Notes under the pieces: model-generated
Told to the model about the DNA's origin: nothing
Database searches by the model: none
Seen by the model: the letters and a program-made list of their open reading frames with translations, nothing else
Source: Gemmatimonadales bacterium
Lineage (GTDB): Bacteria > Gemmatimonadota > Gemmatimonadetes > Gemmatimonadales > GWC2-71-9
Reading direction: 5' to 3'
DNA length: 64,000 bases
Assembly (NCBI GenBank): GCA_019637315.1
Contig: JAHBVU010000006.1
Location: 156,530-220,529 of the forward strand
Made by a program: the position numbers and the translations under genes
In this document: positions 7,998 through 15,113 of the stretch, piece by piece
How positions within the stretch are numbered: position 1 is the first letter of the stretch
How the letters are laid out: each line of letters opens with the position of its first letter

Positions 7998-9728
7998 CTA
8001 CCGACTGCGCTGACGGTATCCGGGACCGTGCACGGCCCGACCCGGTTTGGCGCCAGTGTGCACCCCATCCCGCACCACCGCGACACCGTTCACGAAGACG
8101 TGGTTCATCCCGACGGACAGCTGGTGCGGATCTTCAAAGGTGGAACGATCCGCCACTGTGGCGGGGTCGAAGACGACGATGTCGGCGTACATCCCCGGCC
8201 GAAGCAAGCCGCGATCCGGTATCGAGAGGCGGGTGGCGACCGCGGACGACATCTTGCGGATGGCATCCTCGAGGCTGAGCACGCCCTCGTCGCGAACGTA
8301 CTTGCCGAGAATCCGCGTATACGTACCGTAGGTGCGCGGGTGGGCCAGGCCGCTCGAGGAGTCCGGGTCCATACCGCCGGCATCCGTGCCGAACTTCATC
8401 CAGGGCGCCTGCAGGCCAAGCCTGACGTTCTCTTCACTCATCATGAAGTAGATGGTCCCGATGCGCTGATCTTCCGACGCCAGCAGGTCCATGGCGGCCG
8501 TAACCCAGTCGGTCCCCATCTCCTTGGCGACTTCCGAGAGCCGCTCACCCGACCACTTTTTGTTCTCGTCCTTCCGGAAGCCGAGCACCAGCACGTTTTC
8601 CGGGGTCGAGAGCTCGCAGAGATTTTCCCAGTCCTTCATCCCGGGCGCGAGGATCTCGGCCCGGATCTTGGCTCGCTCGGCCGGATCCCGAAGCCGCTCG
8701 TACAGCTTGCCACCTTCCGAGGCGGATGGCGGCATGCAGGCGGAGAGACCGGTGCCACCCGCAATGTACGGATACATATCGGCCTGAACATCGAGCCCTG
8801 CGCGGCGAGCAGAGTCGATCTTGGCGATCATCAGCGGCATCTTGTAGTGATTCCGCTTGCCCGCGGCCTTGAGGTGGTAGATCTCGACGGGCACACCCGC
8901 CTCTTTGCCGATCCGGATCGCCTCGTCGATGCCCTCGAGCACCTGGTCCGCTTCCGACCGCATATGGGTGATGTACACGCCACCGTATGGCGCCATCGCC
9001 TTACTGATCTCGATCAACTCCTCGGTCGAGGCAAAATTGCCCGGCGGATAGATCAGAGCCGACGCAATCCCGAAGGCTCCGTCTTCCATGGCCCACCGCA
9101 CCGCCTTGCGCATCGAGTCGAGCGCCGCGGCATCGGGCGCCCCCATCGCTTCGCCCATACCGTAGACGCGAATGGTGGTCGCACCGACGAAGGACCCGAC
9201 ATTGGCGGACGGGCCGTTGGCGACCATGGCGTCGAGCCAGCGACCGAAGCCACCCTCACCCTGGAACGATTCCGAGAGTTTCTGGAGTTCGGGATCCGTA
9301 ATGTCGGCGCCGGCCAGGGTCTTGGCGTTGGCCGGCGCGTTGGTCGAACCCTCGCCCATGATTTCGGTCGTGATGCCCTGCGTCACCTTGCTGACGATCC
9401 GTCCATCGCCGCGGAGCAATGGGCCACGGGAATGGCTCTGGATATCGATGAAGCCTGGCGCCACCACCATGCCGCGCGCATCGAGGCGGTTGGTCGCGTT
9501 GGCATCGGCCAGCGCACCGGCCGGTACGATGCGGGCAATCCGGTCGCCCCGAATGGCAACATCGCCATAGAACCACGCGGCGCCGGTACCGTCGACGACT
9601 CGGCCCCCTTCGATGATCAGGTCATAGTTGCCACCGCGGGTCTCGGCGGGCTTCCCGGGCGGTTGACAGGCCGTGACCGCGAGCAGCGCGACCAGGGACG
9701 GTACCACGGAGGTGCGAAAGGTGGACAT
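7998..9728 (-). CDS. N-acyl-D-amino-acid deacylase-like amidohydrolase lipoprotein
   Basis: 576 residues from the ATG at 9728. The start LVALLAVTAC is a lipobox with Cys21, so the protein should be a lipoprotein. The fold is a two-domain metal-dependent amidohydrolase: N-terminal beta-sandwich (YDLIIEGGRVVDGTG), TIM barrel, and the C-terminal sandwich (GMYADIVVFDPATVAD). TQGITTEIMGEGST, VYITHMRSE and GTDAGGMDPDS are the D-aminoacylase signature blocks. The strand-1 motif reads FIDIQSHSR, with Gln97 where the first His of H-x-H normally sits, so alpha-metal binding may be weak or absent. Expected to release D-amino acids or similar acyl amines in the periplasm. 102 nt downstream of the TetR gene, same strand. 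Confidence 0.85.
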   Translation of the reverse strand: MSTFRTSVVPSLVALLAVTACQPPGKPAETRGGNYDLIIEGGRVVDGTGAAWFYGDVAIRGDRIARIVPAGALADANATNRLDARGMVVAPGFIDIQSHSRGPLLRGDGRIVSKVTQGITTEIMGEGSTNAPANAKTLAGADITDPELQKLSESFQGEGGFGRWLDAMVANGPSANVGSFVGATTIRVYGMGEAMGAPDAAALDSMRKAVRWAMEDGAFGIASALIYPPGNFASTEELIEISKAMAPYGGVYITHMRSEADQVLEGIDEAIRIGKEAGVPVEIYHLKAAGKRNHYKMPLMIAKIDSARRAGLDVQADMYPYIAGGTGLSACMPPSASEGGKLYERLRDPAERAKIRAEILAPGMKDWENLCELSTPENVLVLGFRKDENKKWSGERLSEVAKEMGTDWVTAAMDLLASEDQRIGTIYFMMSEENVRLGLQAPWMKFGTDAGGMDPDSSSGLAHPRTYGTYTRILGKYVRDEGVLSLEDAIRKMSSAVATRLSIPDRGLLRPGMYADIVVFDPATVADRSTFEDPHQLSVGMNHVFVNGVAVVRDGVHTGAKPGRAVHGPGYRQRSR

Positions 9729-9830
9729 CGAGCGGAGACTCCGGGGATGTAGGATGACGTGGGAGACGATCGGACGGATTGCATCCGTATCGGTATCCAA
9801 TTTACCCCGATGTGCCGCCAGCACCACCGC

Positions 9831-10535
9831 TCAGCGTTTCGAGCGCTGCGACCGCCGTCCCGGCCGCAGACGGACGGCGCCCCGACGGTGCCCGGGAACG
9901 ATTCCAAGGTAACGGGTCAGCGTGAGAGTCAGCTCTTCGGCAAGGTCCTCGTCGGACGGCGCCGGACGACCATCGAGCTGCTCGGCAAAGACGATATGCT
10001 CCCGAACCGTGTGCCAGAGCAGATGGAGGGCAAATCGGACTGCCCGCTCCGGGTTCGGGTGATCTATCGTGGTACGCTGCGCCAGGAGCAACGTCGTGAT
10101 CCGGTCAGCAATCTGCCGATTTAGCGCTTCTCTGGCCTGCTGCAACGGGCCGCGGGCGCCCTGCTGCCTCGTATAGCCGAGCACGGCACCCAGCAAGGTC
10201 CGCCCCTTGCGATGCCAGCGCACCGTATTGGTCACCAGGGTAGCGACGATCGCGGCGGCGTCTACCCCTTGCCATGCGACCGGATCGAAAAAGCGATCGA
10301 TCTCTGCAGCGCGTTCGTCGGCAACGCGAAGGCAGACCGCCTCGAGGAAGGCCTCACGACTCGCAAACCGCGCATAGAAGGACCCGACCGAGGTCCGGGC
10401 CCTCGTCAGCACCTCGGCCAGGACGACGCCTTCGAATCCACGCTCCGCAGCAACCGCCTTCCCCGCCTCGAGCAAGCGATTCAGCGTGTCTCGGCTGCGG
10501 TCCTGTCGAGGCGCACGACGTGCGGCGACTGCCAC
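9831..10535 (-). CDS. TetR-family transcriptional regulator
   Basis: 234 residues. Residues 10-58 form the TetR helix-turn-helix (TLNRLLEAGKAVAAERGFEGV; then EVLTRARTSVGSFYARFASREAFLEAV, with the TSVGSFYxxFxS recognition helix and its downstream K/R-E-x-L). The rest is an alpha-helical ligand/dimerisation domain with a WHRKGRTLLGAVLGY segment, and a basic C-terminal tail (HRRGAVRLRPGRRSQRSKR). It follows the aminomutase-like gene with only a 6-nt gap, so it is probably the second gene of that transcript. A perfect 22-bp palindrome about 60 nt upstream of the aminomutase gene is the natural operator candidate, which would make the regulator autoregulated. Confidence 0.9.
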   Translation of the reverse strand: MAVAARRAPRQDRSRDTLNRLLEAGKAVAAERGFEGVVLAEVLTRARTSVGSFYARFASREAFLEAVCLRVADERAAEIDRFFDPVAWQGVDAAAIVATLVTNTVRWHRKGRTLLGAVLGYTRQQGARGPLQQAREALNRQIADRITTLLLAQRTTIDHPNPERAVRFALHLLWHTVREHIVFAEQLDGRPAPSDEDLAEELTLTLTRYLGIVPGHRRGAVRLRPGRRSQRSKR

Positions 10536-10541
10536 CCTGCT

Positions 10542-11879
10542 TCAGGCCGCCCGATCGATGCCTGGCCGGATCCGGTCGATCGCCTGCCCGAAGGCGTCGG
10601 CGAACGCGGCCGTCTCCGATTCGGTCATCGGGGTCGAGAGCACGTACATCTGCCGGGAGGGGGTGTAGATCCCGGCATCGAGCAAGGCCCAGTGCATCAG
10701 TCGACCGAGCCGCTGATCGGCCGCCGCGGCATCGGCCGAGGTGCGCACCTGGCTGACGCCCAGATGGAGCTTCATGATCGAGCCGAGGCCCGTCACGGTG
10801 GCGGGGAGGCCGGCGCGATCGCAGCTGGTCTGGAGCGTTGCGCGGAGCGCGTCGCCCAGAGCGTTGAGGCGACGAATGCCATCGGCATCGAGCGCCTCCA
10901 GGGTGGCGAGGCCCGCCGCCATGGTCAGCGGGTTGCCGTTGTAGGTGCCGGACTGTGCGAAGCTGACGGGCTTGGTCGGGTCGCCCGTTGCCATCAGATC
11001 GGCGCGGCCACCGTAGGCCCCCACCGGCAGACCGCCTCCGATCACCTTTCCGAACGCCGTCAGATCAGGGCGAACGCCGAAATACTCCTGCCCGCCCCCC
11101 GGCGCGAATCGGAAGCTCACGACTTCGTCGAAGATCAGCACGACACCATACTCACGGGTTGCCTCGCGCAGTCCCTCGAGAAAGTCCCGATCGGCGGGAA
11201 TGCCTCCTCCGGCGCCGGTAAACGGCTCCACGATCACGGCCGCCAGCTCGTTGCGGTGCTCGCGCAAGAGATCGAGGGTGGCCGGCAGGTCGTTGAAGCG
11301 CCCCACCACGACCTCGCTCCGCACGCCCGGCGTCAGTCCGAGTTCGAGGCCGCCTCGATACGGCGCGTCCACCCCGACCTGGACGCTGTCGTGCGCACCA
11401 TGATAGGCGCCCTCCATCTTGAGAATCTTGGCGCGACCGGTGTAGGCGCGAGCCGTGCGGATTGCGCCGAGCGTTGCCTCGGTACCGGAGTTGCAGAAGC
11501 GGAGCAACTCGATCGAGGGAAAGCGCCGCTGAATCAGCTCGGCAAGGCGCAGCTGCAGCTCGCACGCTCCGCCGTACGCGGTGCCGAGCGCCGCCTGCGC
11601 CTGGATGGCCGCAGTCGTCGCCGGGTGGGCGTGACCGTGGATCAGCGAGGTGAAGTTGTTGAGAAAGTCGAGATAGCCGTTGCCGTCTTCGTCAAAGACT
11701 CGGCAACCGACTCCTTTGGCCAGGAACAGGGGGTACGGCAGGAAGAACGAGGAACTTCTGGTATCGCCGCCCGGCAGTCGGGCGAGCGCCTGCTGGTACA
11801 GGGCGCGGGAACGCGGGGTTCGCGCCTGGTAGGCCGATAGCAGCTCCGTTTCCACTGCTGCGAGCGACGGCTCCGTCAT
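10542..11879 (-). CDS. Glutamate-1-semialdehyde 2,1-aminomutase-like class III aminotransferase
   Basis: 445 residues, PLP fold-type I class III. Landmarks: FCNSGTEATLGAIRTAR near 115-131 (cofactor phosphate loop), EPFTGAGGGIPADRDFL near 207-223, IFDEVVSFR near 238-246 and the Schiff-base lysine around 277 in TAFGKVIGGGLPVGAYGG. The order matches HemL-type aminomutases and their relatives. I hesitate to call it HemL itself: the N-terminus is longer, and the gene sits beside a TetR repressor with a strong palindromic operator rather than with heme genes, which fits an inducible, secondary-metabolism or catabolic aminotransferase/aminomutase. The ATG at 11879 has an AAGGAG Shine-Dalgarno. Cytoplasmic. 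Confidence 0.85.
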   Translation of the reverse strand: MTEPSLAAVETELLSAYQARTPRSRALYQQALARLPGGDTRSSSFFLPYPLFLAKGVGCRVFDEDGNGYLDFLNNFTSLIHGHAHPATTAAIQAQAALGTAYGGACELQLRLAELIQRRFPSIELLRFCNSGTEATLGAIRTARAYTGRAKILKMEGAYHGAHDSVQVGVDAPYRGGLELGLTPGVRSEVVVGRFNDLPATLDLLREHRNELAAVIVEPFTGAGGGIPADRDFLEGLREATREYGVVLIFDEVVSFRFAPGGGQEYFGVRPDLTAFGKVIGGGLPVGAYGGRADLMATGDPTKPVSFAQSGTYNGNPLTMAAGLATLEALDADGIRRLNALGDALRATLQTSCDRAGLPATVTGLGSIMKLHLGVSQVRTSADAAAADQRLGRLMHWALLDAGIYTPSRQMYVLSTPMTESETAAFADAFGQAIDRIRPGIDRAA

Positions 11880-11939
11880 CCATGCTCCTTGAAGTGGGTC
11901 CCGCTCGGGGGCGTTCTCTCGCGAACCCCTCCGATCGTG

Positions 11940-11961
11940 AAATAGAATCTAGATTCTATTT
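11940..11961. promoter_or_regulatory. 22-bp perfect palindrome, likely TetR operator
   Basis: The left half reads AAATAGAATCT and the right half is its exact reverse complement, with no spacer, in otherwise GC-rich DNA. It lies 61 nt upstream of the aminomutase-like start codon; the gene's own TetR regulator is the second gene of that transcript. The 11880-12195 gap otherwise contains no gene I can support. Confidence 0.75.
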
Positions 11962-12195
11962 TTATCGCGCGCCAGACAGAGTCAGGTACGACGCAGCAGT
12001 CCGATCGCGAGGGCCCGGGTGTGGCCGGCAACGCCGCAGCGGGGAGGTAGCCATGGCGCCGACAGCCGTGTCCGTGGTTTTCAGCAACAGCCGCGGGTCG
12101 TCCCGAATGCCAACCCTCGCTAGCCTCCGCCTCCCTGCGATGATACCCTTGGGGCGTAGCCTGCTTCACCAACCCGGAAGCCCAGGACGAGAACG

Positions 12196-12654
12196 ATGAT
12201 TCGATGGCTGGCGGTAGCCGCGCTCGTTGTGATCCCGATCGGGACTGTTTCAGCCCAGCAGACCGCGCCGGTTCGAGAGATCGAAGCCTTGATGCAACGG
12301 CTCACCGATGCGGTCAAACGGCAGGATGGCCCCTTGATGACGAGCGTGTATGTGCTCGAGGATCCGCTGATCTTCAGCAGCCACGCCATGTTCATCACGA
12401 AGCGCGACTCACTCCACGCGATCTACCTGGCCTGGGATTCGACTCGGACCAAGGGAACCTTCCTGGCGTTCGACGGCCTGCGGTACCAACCTCTGGGCCC
12501 GAATGCCGTGCTGGTCACCGGCCGGCTCCGTCTGGCTCCTGGAACCCCGACCGGCACTGCGGCAGACACCCTGCGCGGCAGCTGGACGGGTGTCTTCGAA
12601 CGCCGCAACGGCCGCTGGGGACTCGCCCACGAACACGAGTCGTTTCAGCGCTAA
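12196..12654 (+). CDS. Secreted SnoaL/NTF2-like (DUF4440-type) protein
   Basis: 152 residues. Signal peptide at 1-20 (IRWLAVAALVVIPIGTVSAQ). The mature domain follows the cystatin-like NTF2 fold of the SnoaL/DUF4440 group: helix (REIEALMQRLTDAVKRQD), VYVLEDPLIFSSH, then curved strands ending WTGVFERRNGRWGLAHEHESF. Such domains are small ligand-binding or isomerase folds; without the catalytic Asp/His pattern no reaction can be assigned. Exported, periplasmic or extracellular. The start has AGGA 8 nt upstream. Single gene, convergent with the tRNA pair. Confidence 0.75.
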   Translation: MIRWLAVAALVVIPIGTVSAQQTAPVREIEALMQRLTDAVKRQDGPLMTSVYVLEDPLIFSSHAMFITKRDSLHAIYLAWDSTRTKGTFLAFDGLRYQPLGPNAVLVTGRLRLAPGTPTGTAADTLRGSWTGVFERRNGRWGLAHEHESFQR

Positions 12655-12678
12655 CCAAGGGACGGCGCCCAGGAGCCT

Positions 12679-12838
12679 CGGGGCTCGACCCCGCAGGCGG
12701 AGCCAAGGGACGGAGCCCAGGAGGGACAACTAGAAAGCCGCCTCGCGGCGGCGAGTCGGAGGCCCGGGGCTCGACCCCGCAGGCGGAGCCAAGGGACGGA
12801 GCCCAGGAGGGACAACTAGAAAGCCGCCTCGCGGCGGC
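12679..12838. repeat. Two tandem copies of an 86-bp-period repeat after the tRNA pair
   Basis: A ~74-bp sequence at 12679-12752 recurs at 12765-12838 (period 86). Each copy has CGGGGCTCGACCCCG, GGAGCCAAGGGACGGAGCC, then CCAGGAGGGACAACTAG and the terminator-type stem. Read on the minus strand this is the region downstream of tRNA-Gln, and part of it (CCTCCTGGGCTC) copies the tRNA's own T-arm/acceptor sequence. The duplication probably arose by slippage at the tRNA 3' end. Confidence 0.85.
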
Positions 12839-12841
12839 TTT
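12820..12841 (-). terminator. Rho-independent-type terminator of the tRNA transcript
   Basis: AAAGCCGCC and GGCGGCTTT form a perfect 9-bp stem around a 4-nt loop, 6 nt past the tRNA-Gln 3' end on the minus strand, followed by CT. A shortened copy of the same stem lies one repeat further on at about 12737-12755. Confidence 0.75.
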
Positions 12842-12846
12842 CAAAG

Positions 12847-12919
12847 TTGCCCCTCCTGGGCTCGAACCAGGACTCTTCTGATCCAGAGTCAGACGTGTTG
12901 CCAGTTACACCAAGGGGCA
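12847..12919 (-). tRNA. tRNA-Gln (anticodon CTG)
   Basis: 73 nt. The acceptor stem is TGCCCCT with AGGGGCA plus discriminator A. The anticodon stem TCTGA/TCAGA encloses the loop CTCTGGA, giving anticodon CTG (Gln, codon CAG). The T arm is CCTGG-TTCGAGC-CCAGG. The CCA end is not encoded. It lies 5 nt after tRNA-Ala on the same strand, so both come from one precursor. Confidence 0.95.
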
Positions 12920-12924
12920 CCAGA

Positions 12925-12997
12925 TGGAGCTGAGGGGGATCGAACCCCTGACCTCTGCAGTGCGATTGCAGCGCTCTCCCAGCTGAGCTACAGCCCC
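12925..12997 (-). tRNA. tRNA-Ala (anticodon CGC)
   Basis: 73 nt. Acceptor GGGGCTG pairs with CAGCTCC with one G-U pair, discriminator A. The anticodon stem CTGCA/TGCAG encloses ATCGCAC, giving anticodon CGC (Ala, codon GCG). The D arm GCTCAGCTGGGAGAGC and T arm AGGGG-TTCGATC-CCCCT are canonical. CCA is not encoded. First of the two tRNAs. Confidence 0.95.
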
Positions 12998-13010
12998 GAG
13001 CAGGCGGACT

Positions 13011-13039
13011 AAAGTAGTGGCCCGCCAGGCTCGCGTCAA
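13011..13039 (-). promoter_or_regulatory. Sigma70-type promoter of the tRNA-Ala/tRNA-Gln transcript
   Basis: On the minus strand TTGACG (-35, 13034-13039) and TACTTT (-10, 13011-13016) are separated by exactly 17 nt. The expected start near 13004 is about 7 nt before the mature tRNA-Ala 5' end. Confidence 0.75.
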
Positions 13040-13072
13040 CCAGCCGCGCCCGAACCTGCGTGGCCCTATCTC

Positions 13073-13216
13073 ATTGCAAATCAATCACCTATGGCATGGC
13101 AGAAAGAGGTAGCGAGCGATGAGAGGCAGCCGAGACGGGGGGAACTCAGTCCTATAGCCCCGTCGCCAGCACCCTGCTCATCGCTCGCTGCTGATTGCTG
13201 ACCCATAGCAAAGCAA
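13073..13216. repeat. Large imperfect hairpin element in an intergenic region
   Basis: The 12998-13376 gap has no gene. Within it AGCGAGCGATGAG (13111-13123) and CTCATCGCTCGCT (13177-13189) are perfect 13-bp inverted arms. Nested inside is GACGGGG/CCCCGTC (13134-13140 and 13158-13164). Outside, CTATGG (13090-13095) faces CCATAG (13203-13208). Overall this looks like a REP/BIME-like palindromic unit or a structured RNA. Mentioned neighbours: tRNA promoter on one side, permease 3' end on the other. Confidence 0.55.
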
Positions 13217-13376
13217 TTCCCGAGCCAGGACCTCCCGGCGAAGGCTAGGACAGGCCGGATCCGTTAACTCATTTCCGGGCAAAGAGATATCTCACTGCCA
13301 TCCGGCCCGAAATCCCCAGCGCCGTGTAGTACGGCCTCTTCGGCTGGTGCACCCGGCCGTCAATACGGCACTCGGC

Positions 13377-14459
13377 CTAGTTATCGAGCAGCAGCGCAAA
13401 GGACCTGGTCGCTTCGATCCGATCACAGGCGACCTTGATCAGCACGGTCATCGGCACCGCCAGAATGGCCCCCGGAATGCCCCAGACCCAACTCCAGAAG
13501 AGGAAGCCGACGAACAGCGCCACCGGATTGAGCGGCAGCTTGGCACCCAGAAGCAACGGCGTCAGCAGATTACCCTCGAGCATGTTGATCACCGCAAATC
13601 CACCGACCGCGAGCATCGGCTCCCGGAGCGTGTCGAAGGACACCAGTGCCGCGAGCCCGATCACGATGATGGTGACCACAGCCCCGAGGTAGGGAATGAA
13701 GTTGAGCACGCCGGCCAGAACGGCCCAGAGCGCGGCGTTCGGCATGCCAATCGCGAGCAGCACCAGCCACGTCGCGAGTCCGACCATGACGGACACAACG
13801 GTATTGAGAAGGAGATAGCGCGACATCTGCACTTCGATTTCCTGCAGGGCGCCCTCGACCTTGGCCCGTTCGACCCGCTTGGGCAGCAGGTCGGCAAGCT
13901 TGCTGCGGAACAGGGGCGCATAGGCCAACAGAAAGTAGGTCAGAAAGATGACGCTCAGGCCAGCTCCAGTCATACTCGCGGTGGTTCCGGAAAGACGCTG
14001 GACCATTCCCGGCTTTTGCACAGCTACTGTTTGTGCCGCGCCGCCGCCCGTGGCCGCTTCGACTTTCTGCGCAGCTCGCTCGAGACGCTGAATCGGCTGA
14101 ATCAGGTTGCGAACCTTACGCTCGACCCGCGACAGGGTCTCCGGTGCCCTGGCAACCCAGGCCGCCGCAGGGGTGGCAAGGAGGACGACGCCCGCCAGCG
14201 TAATGGTGGTAAAGCCGAACACCGCAATTGCCGCCGCAATAGGAGGACGAATCCGAAATCGGCAAAGCCCGCGAACCATCGGGGCAAAGAGCTGGCTCAA
14301 TAGCCAGGCCACCGCAATCGGCACCAGCAGGGGTGCCGCGACCCTGAGGGCACCGACTGCCAGCACCAGGAAGGTGCCAACGAGGGCGACGATCGCGATC
14401 TGAAACTGCCCTGTCCGCGCCCCCCGAAGGGGGCCGCTACTCGACGCGCTGGGACTCAA
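13377..14459 (-). CDS. AI-2E family (PerM/YdiK-type) membrane transporter
   Basis: 360 residues with about eight membrane helices: paired helices near 22-62 (VALVGTFLVLAVGALRVAAPLL), one near 72-95, one at 165-185 (GLSVIFLTYFLLAYAPL), then four from about 215 to 345. The family's charged cytoplasmic region (LPKRVERAKVEGALQEIEVQMSRYLLL) and the PYLGA motif (LNFIPYLGAVVTIIVIG) are present. The family exports small solutes or ions in different bacteria (AI-2, Na+), so the substrate is unknown. The start codon is TTG at 14459, supported by AGGAGG 5 nt upstream and by the absence of an ATG before helix 1. Confidence 0.85.
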   Translation of the reverse strand: MSPSASSSGPLRGARTGQFQIAIVALVGTFLVLAVGALRVAAPLLVPIAVAWLLSQLFAPMVRGLCRFRIRPPIAAAIAVFGFTTITLAGVVLLATPAAAWVARAPETLSRVERKVRNLIQPIQRLERAAQKVEAATGGGAAQTVAVQKPGMVQRLSGTTASMTGAGLSVIFLTYFLLAYAPLFRSKLADLLPKRVERAKVEGALQEIEVQMSRYLLLNTVVSVMVGLATWLVLLAIGMPNAALWAVLAGVLNFIPYLGAVVTIIVIGLAALVSFDTLREPMLAVGGFAVINMLEGNLLTPLLLGAKLPLNPVALFVGFLFWSWVWGIPGAILAVPMTVLIKVACDRIEATRSFALLLDN

Positions 14460-14469
14460 CGATGCCTCC

Positions 14470-14493
14470 TGGTCAGGTAAGGTCTCCTGACCA
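14470..14493 (-). promoter_or_regulatory. 8-bp inverted repeat abutting the permease Shine-Dalgarno
   Basis: TGGTCAGG and CCTGACCA are separated by 8 nt. On the minus-strand mRNA the right arm ends directly at the GGAGG ribosome site of the TTG-started permease gene, so it could be an operator or a leader hairpin. Confidence 0.4.
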
Positions 14494-14643
14494 CGAGGAC
14501 GAACGAGCCTGGCCCGACCGGCACGCCGACCCGCCGAACCCGGCCTGAAATACTGCGTTCAAAATTGCACCGCCTGCGTCGGTTGGGTTATCACCGCAGA
14601 CAGGGTGCACCCCAGCTTCGGAGGAACCTTATCGAGGAGTCGT

Positions 14644-15108
14644 ATGGGGGCCAGCTCGGGTATCTACGCCGTCACACTGTGGACCGCAGGCCGAATGCCA
14701 ACCCTGGTCAGTTTCGACCGGCGCGGGGTAGCGGTGAGTCTGCTGGGCCGCCTCGTCCTCGAGCGCTGGGGACAGCTCGCCTCGGCCTTCCGGGAGCTCA
14801 CCATCGACGAGTTCGCCATCCTGCCCGATCGTTTCCGCGCGGTGGTGCACTGCCTGAGCCCCGCCGACCTCGAACTGAGCCTGGCGTGGTTCCGAGCCGC
14901 GGTTGCGCAGGAAGCTCGACTGGCCGGGTTGTCGCAGAGCGGTGTTGTCTGGGAATCGGGGGGCGATATCATCGCACTCGAGAGTGCCGACGAACTGATG
15001 AGCTGGCGCCGGAGGATTCGTGCCGGTCGGGCACTCGGATTGTCAGGATCCCTGCCGACCGGCGTACCCCCGGCACCGAAGGCGGCCGCGACCGCGGCAC
15101 GCGGCTGA
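14644..15108 (+). CDS. RAYT-like (REP-associated Y1 transposase fold) protein lacking HUH histidines
   Basis: 154 residues from the ATG at 14644, which has a GAGGAG Shine-Dalgarno 5 nt upstream. The N-terminal 70 residues follow the Y1 transposase / RAYT pattern: GIYAVTLWTAGR (usual G-x-Y-x-V-T-x-x-T), a LLGRLVLERW helix, and LTIDEFAILPDRFRAVVH where RAYTs have V-x-L-D-x-x-V-x-M-P-N-H-x-H-G. Both HUH histidines are Arg here (R63, R65). The C-terminal half has no conserved catalytic Tyr in the expected setting; it is helical and ends in a Pro/Ala tail. A catalytically dead, possibly domesticated DNA-binding protein is the best reading. The homology is my own alignment by eye. It is convergent with rnz, 5 nt apart. 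Confidence 0.55.
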   Translation: MGASSGIYAVTLWTAGRMPTLVSFDRRGVAVSLLGRLVLERWGQLASAFRELTIDEFAILPDRFRAVVHCLSPADLELSLAWFRAAVAQEARLAGLSQSGVVWESGGDIIALESADELMSWRRRIRAGRALGLSGSLPTGVPPAPKAAATAARG

Positions 15109-15113
15109 AAGGT

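Noticed and set aside
7878..9752. A 624-codon plus-strand open frame
   Set aside because: Entirely antisense to the D-aminoacylase-like gene; no domain, no start signal.
10212..11840. A 542-codon plus-strand open frame
   Set aside because: Antisense to the aminomutase-like and TetR genes, which have full catalytic motifs.
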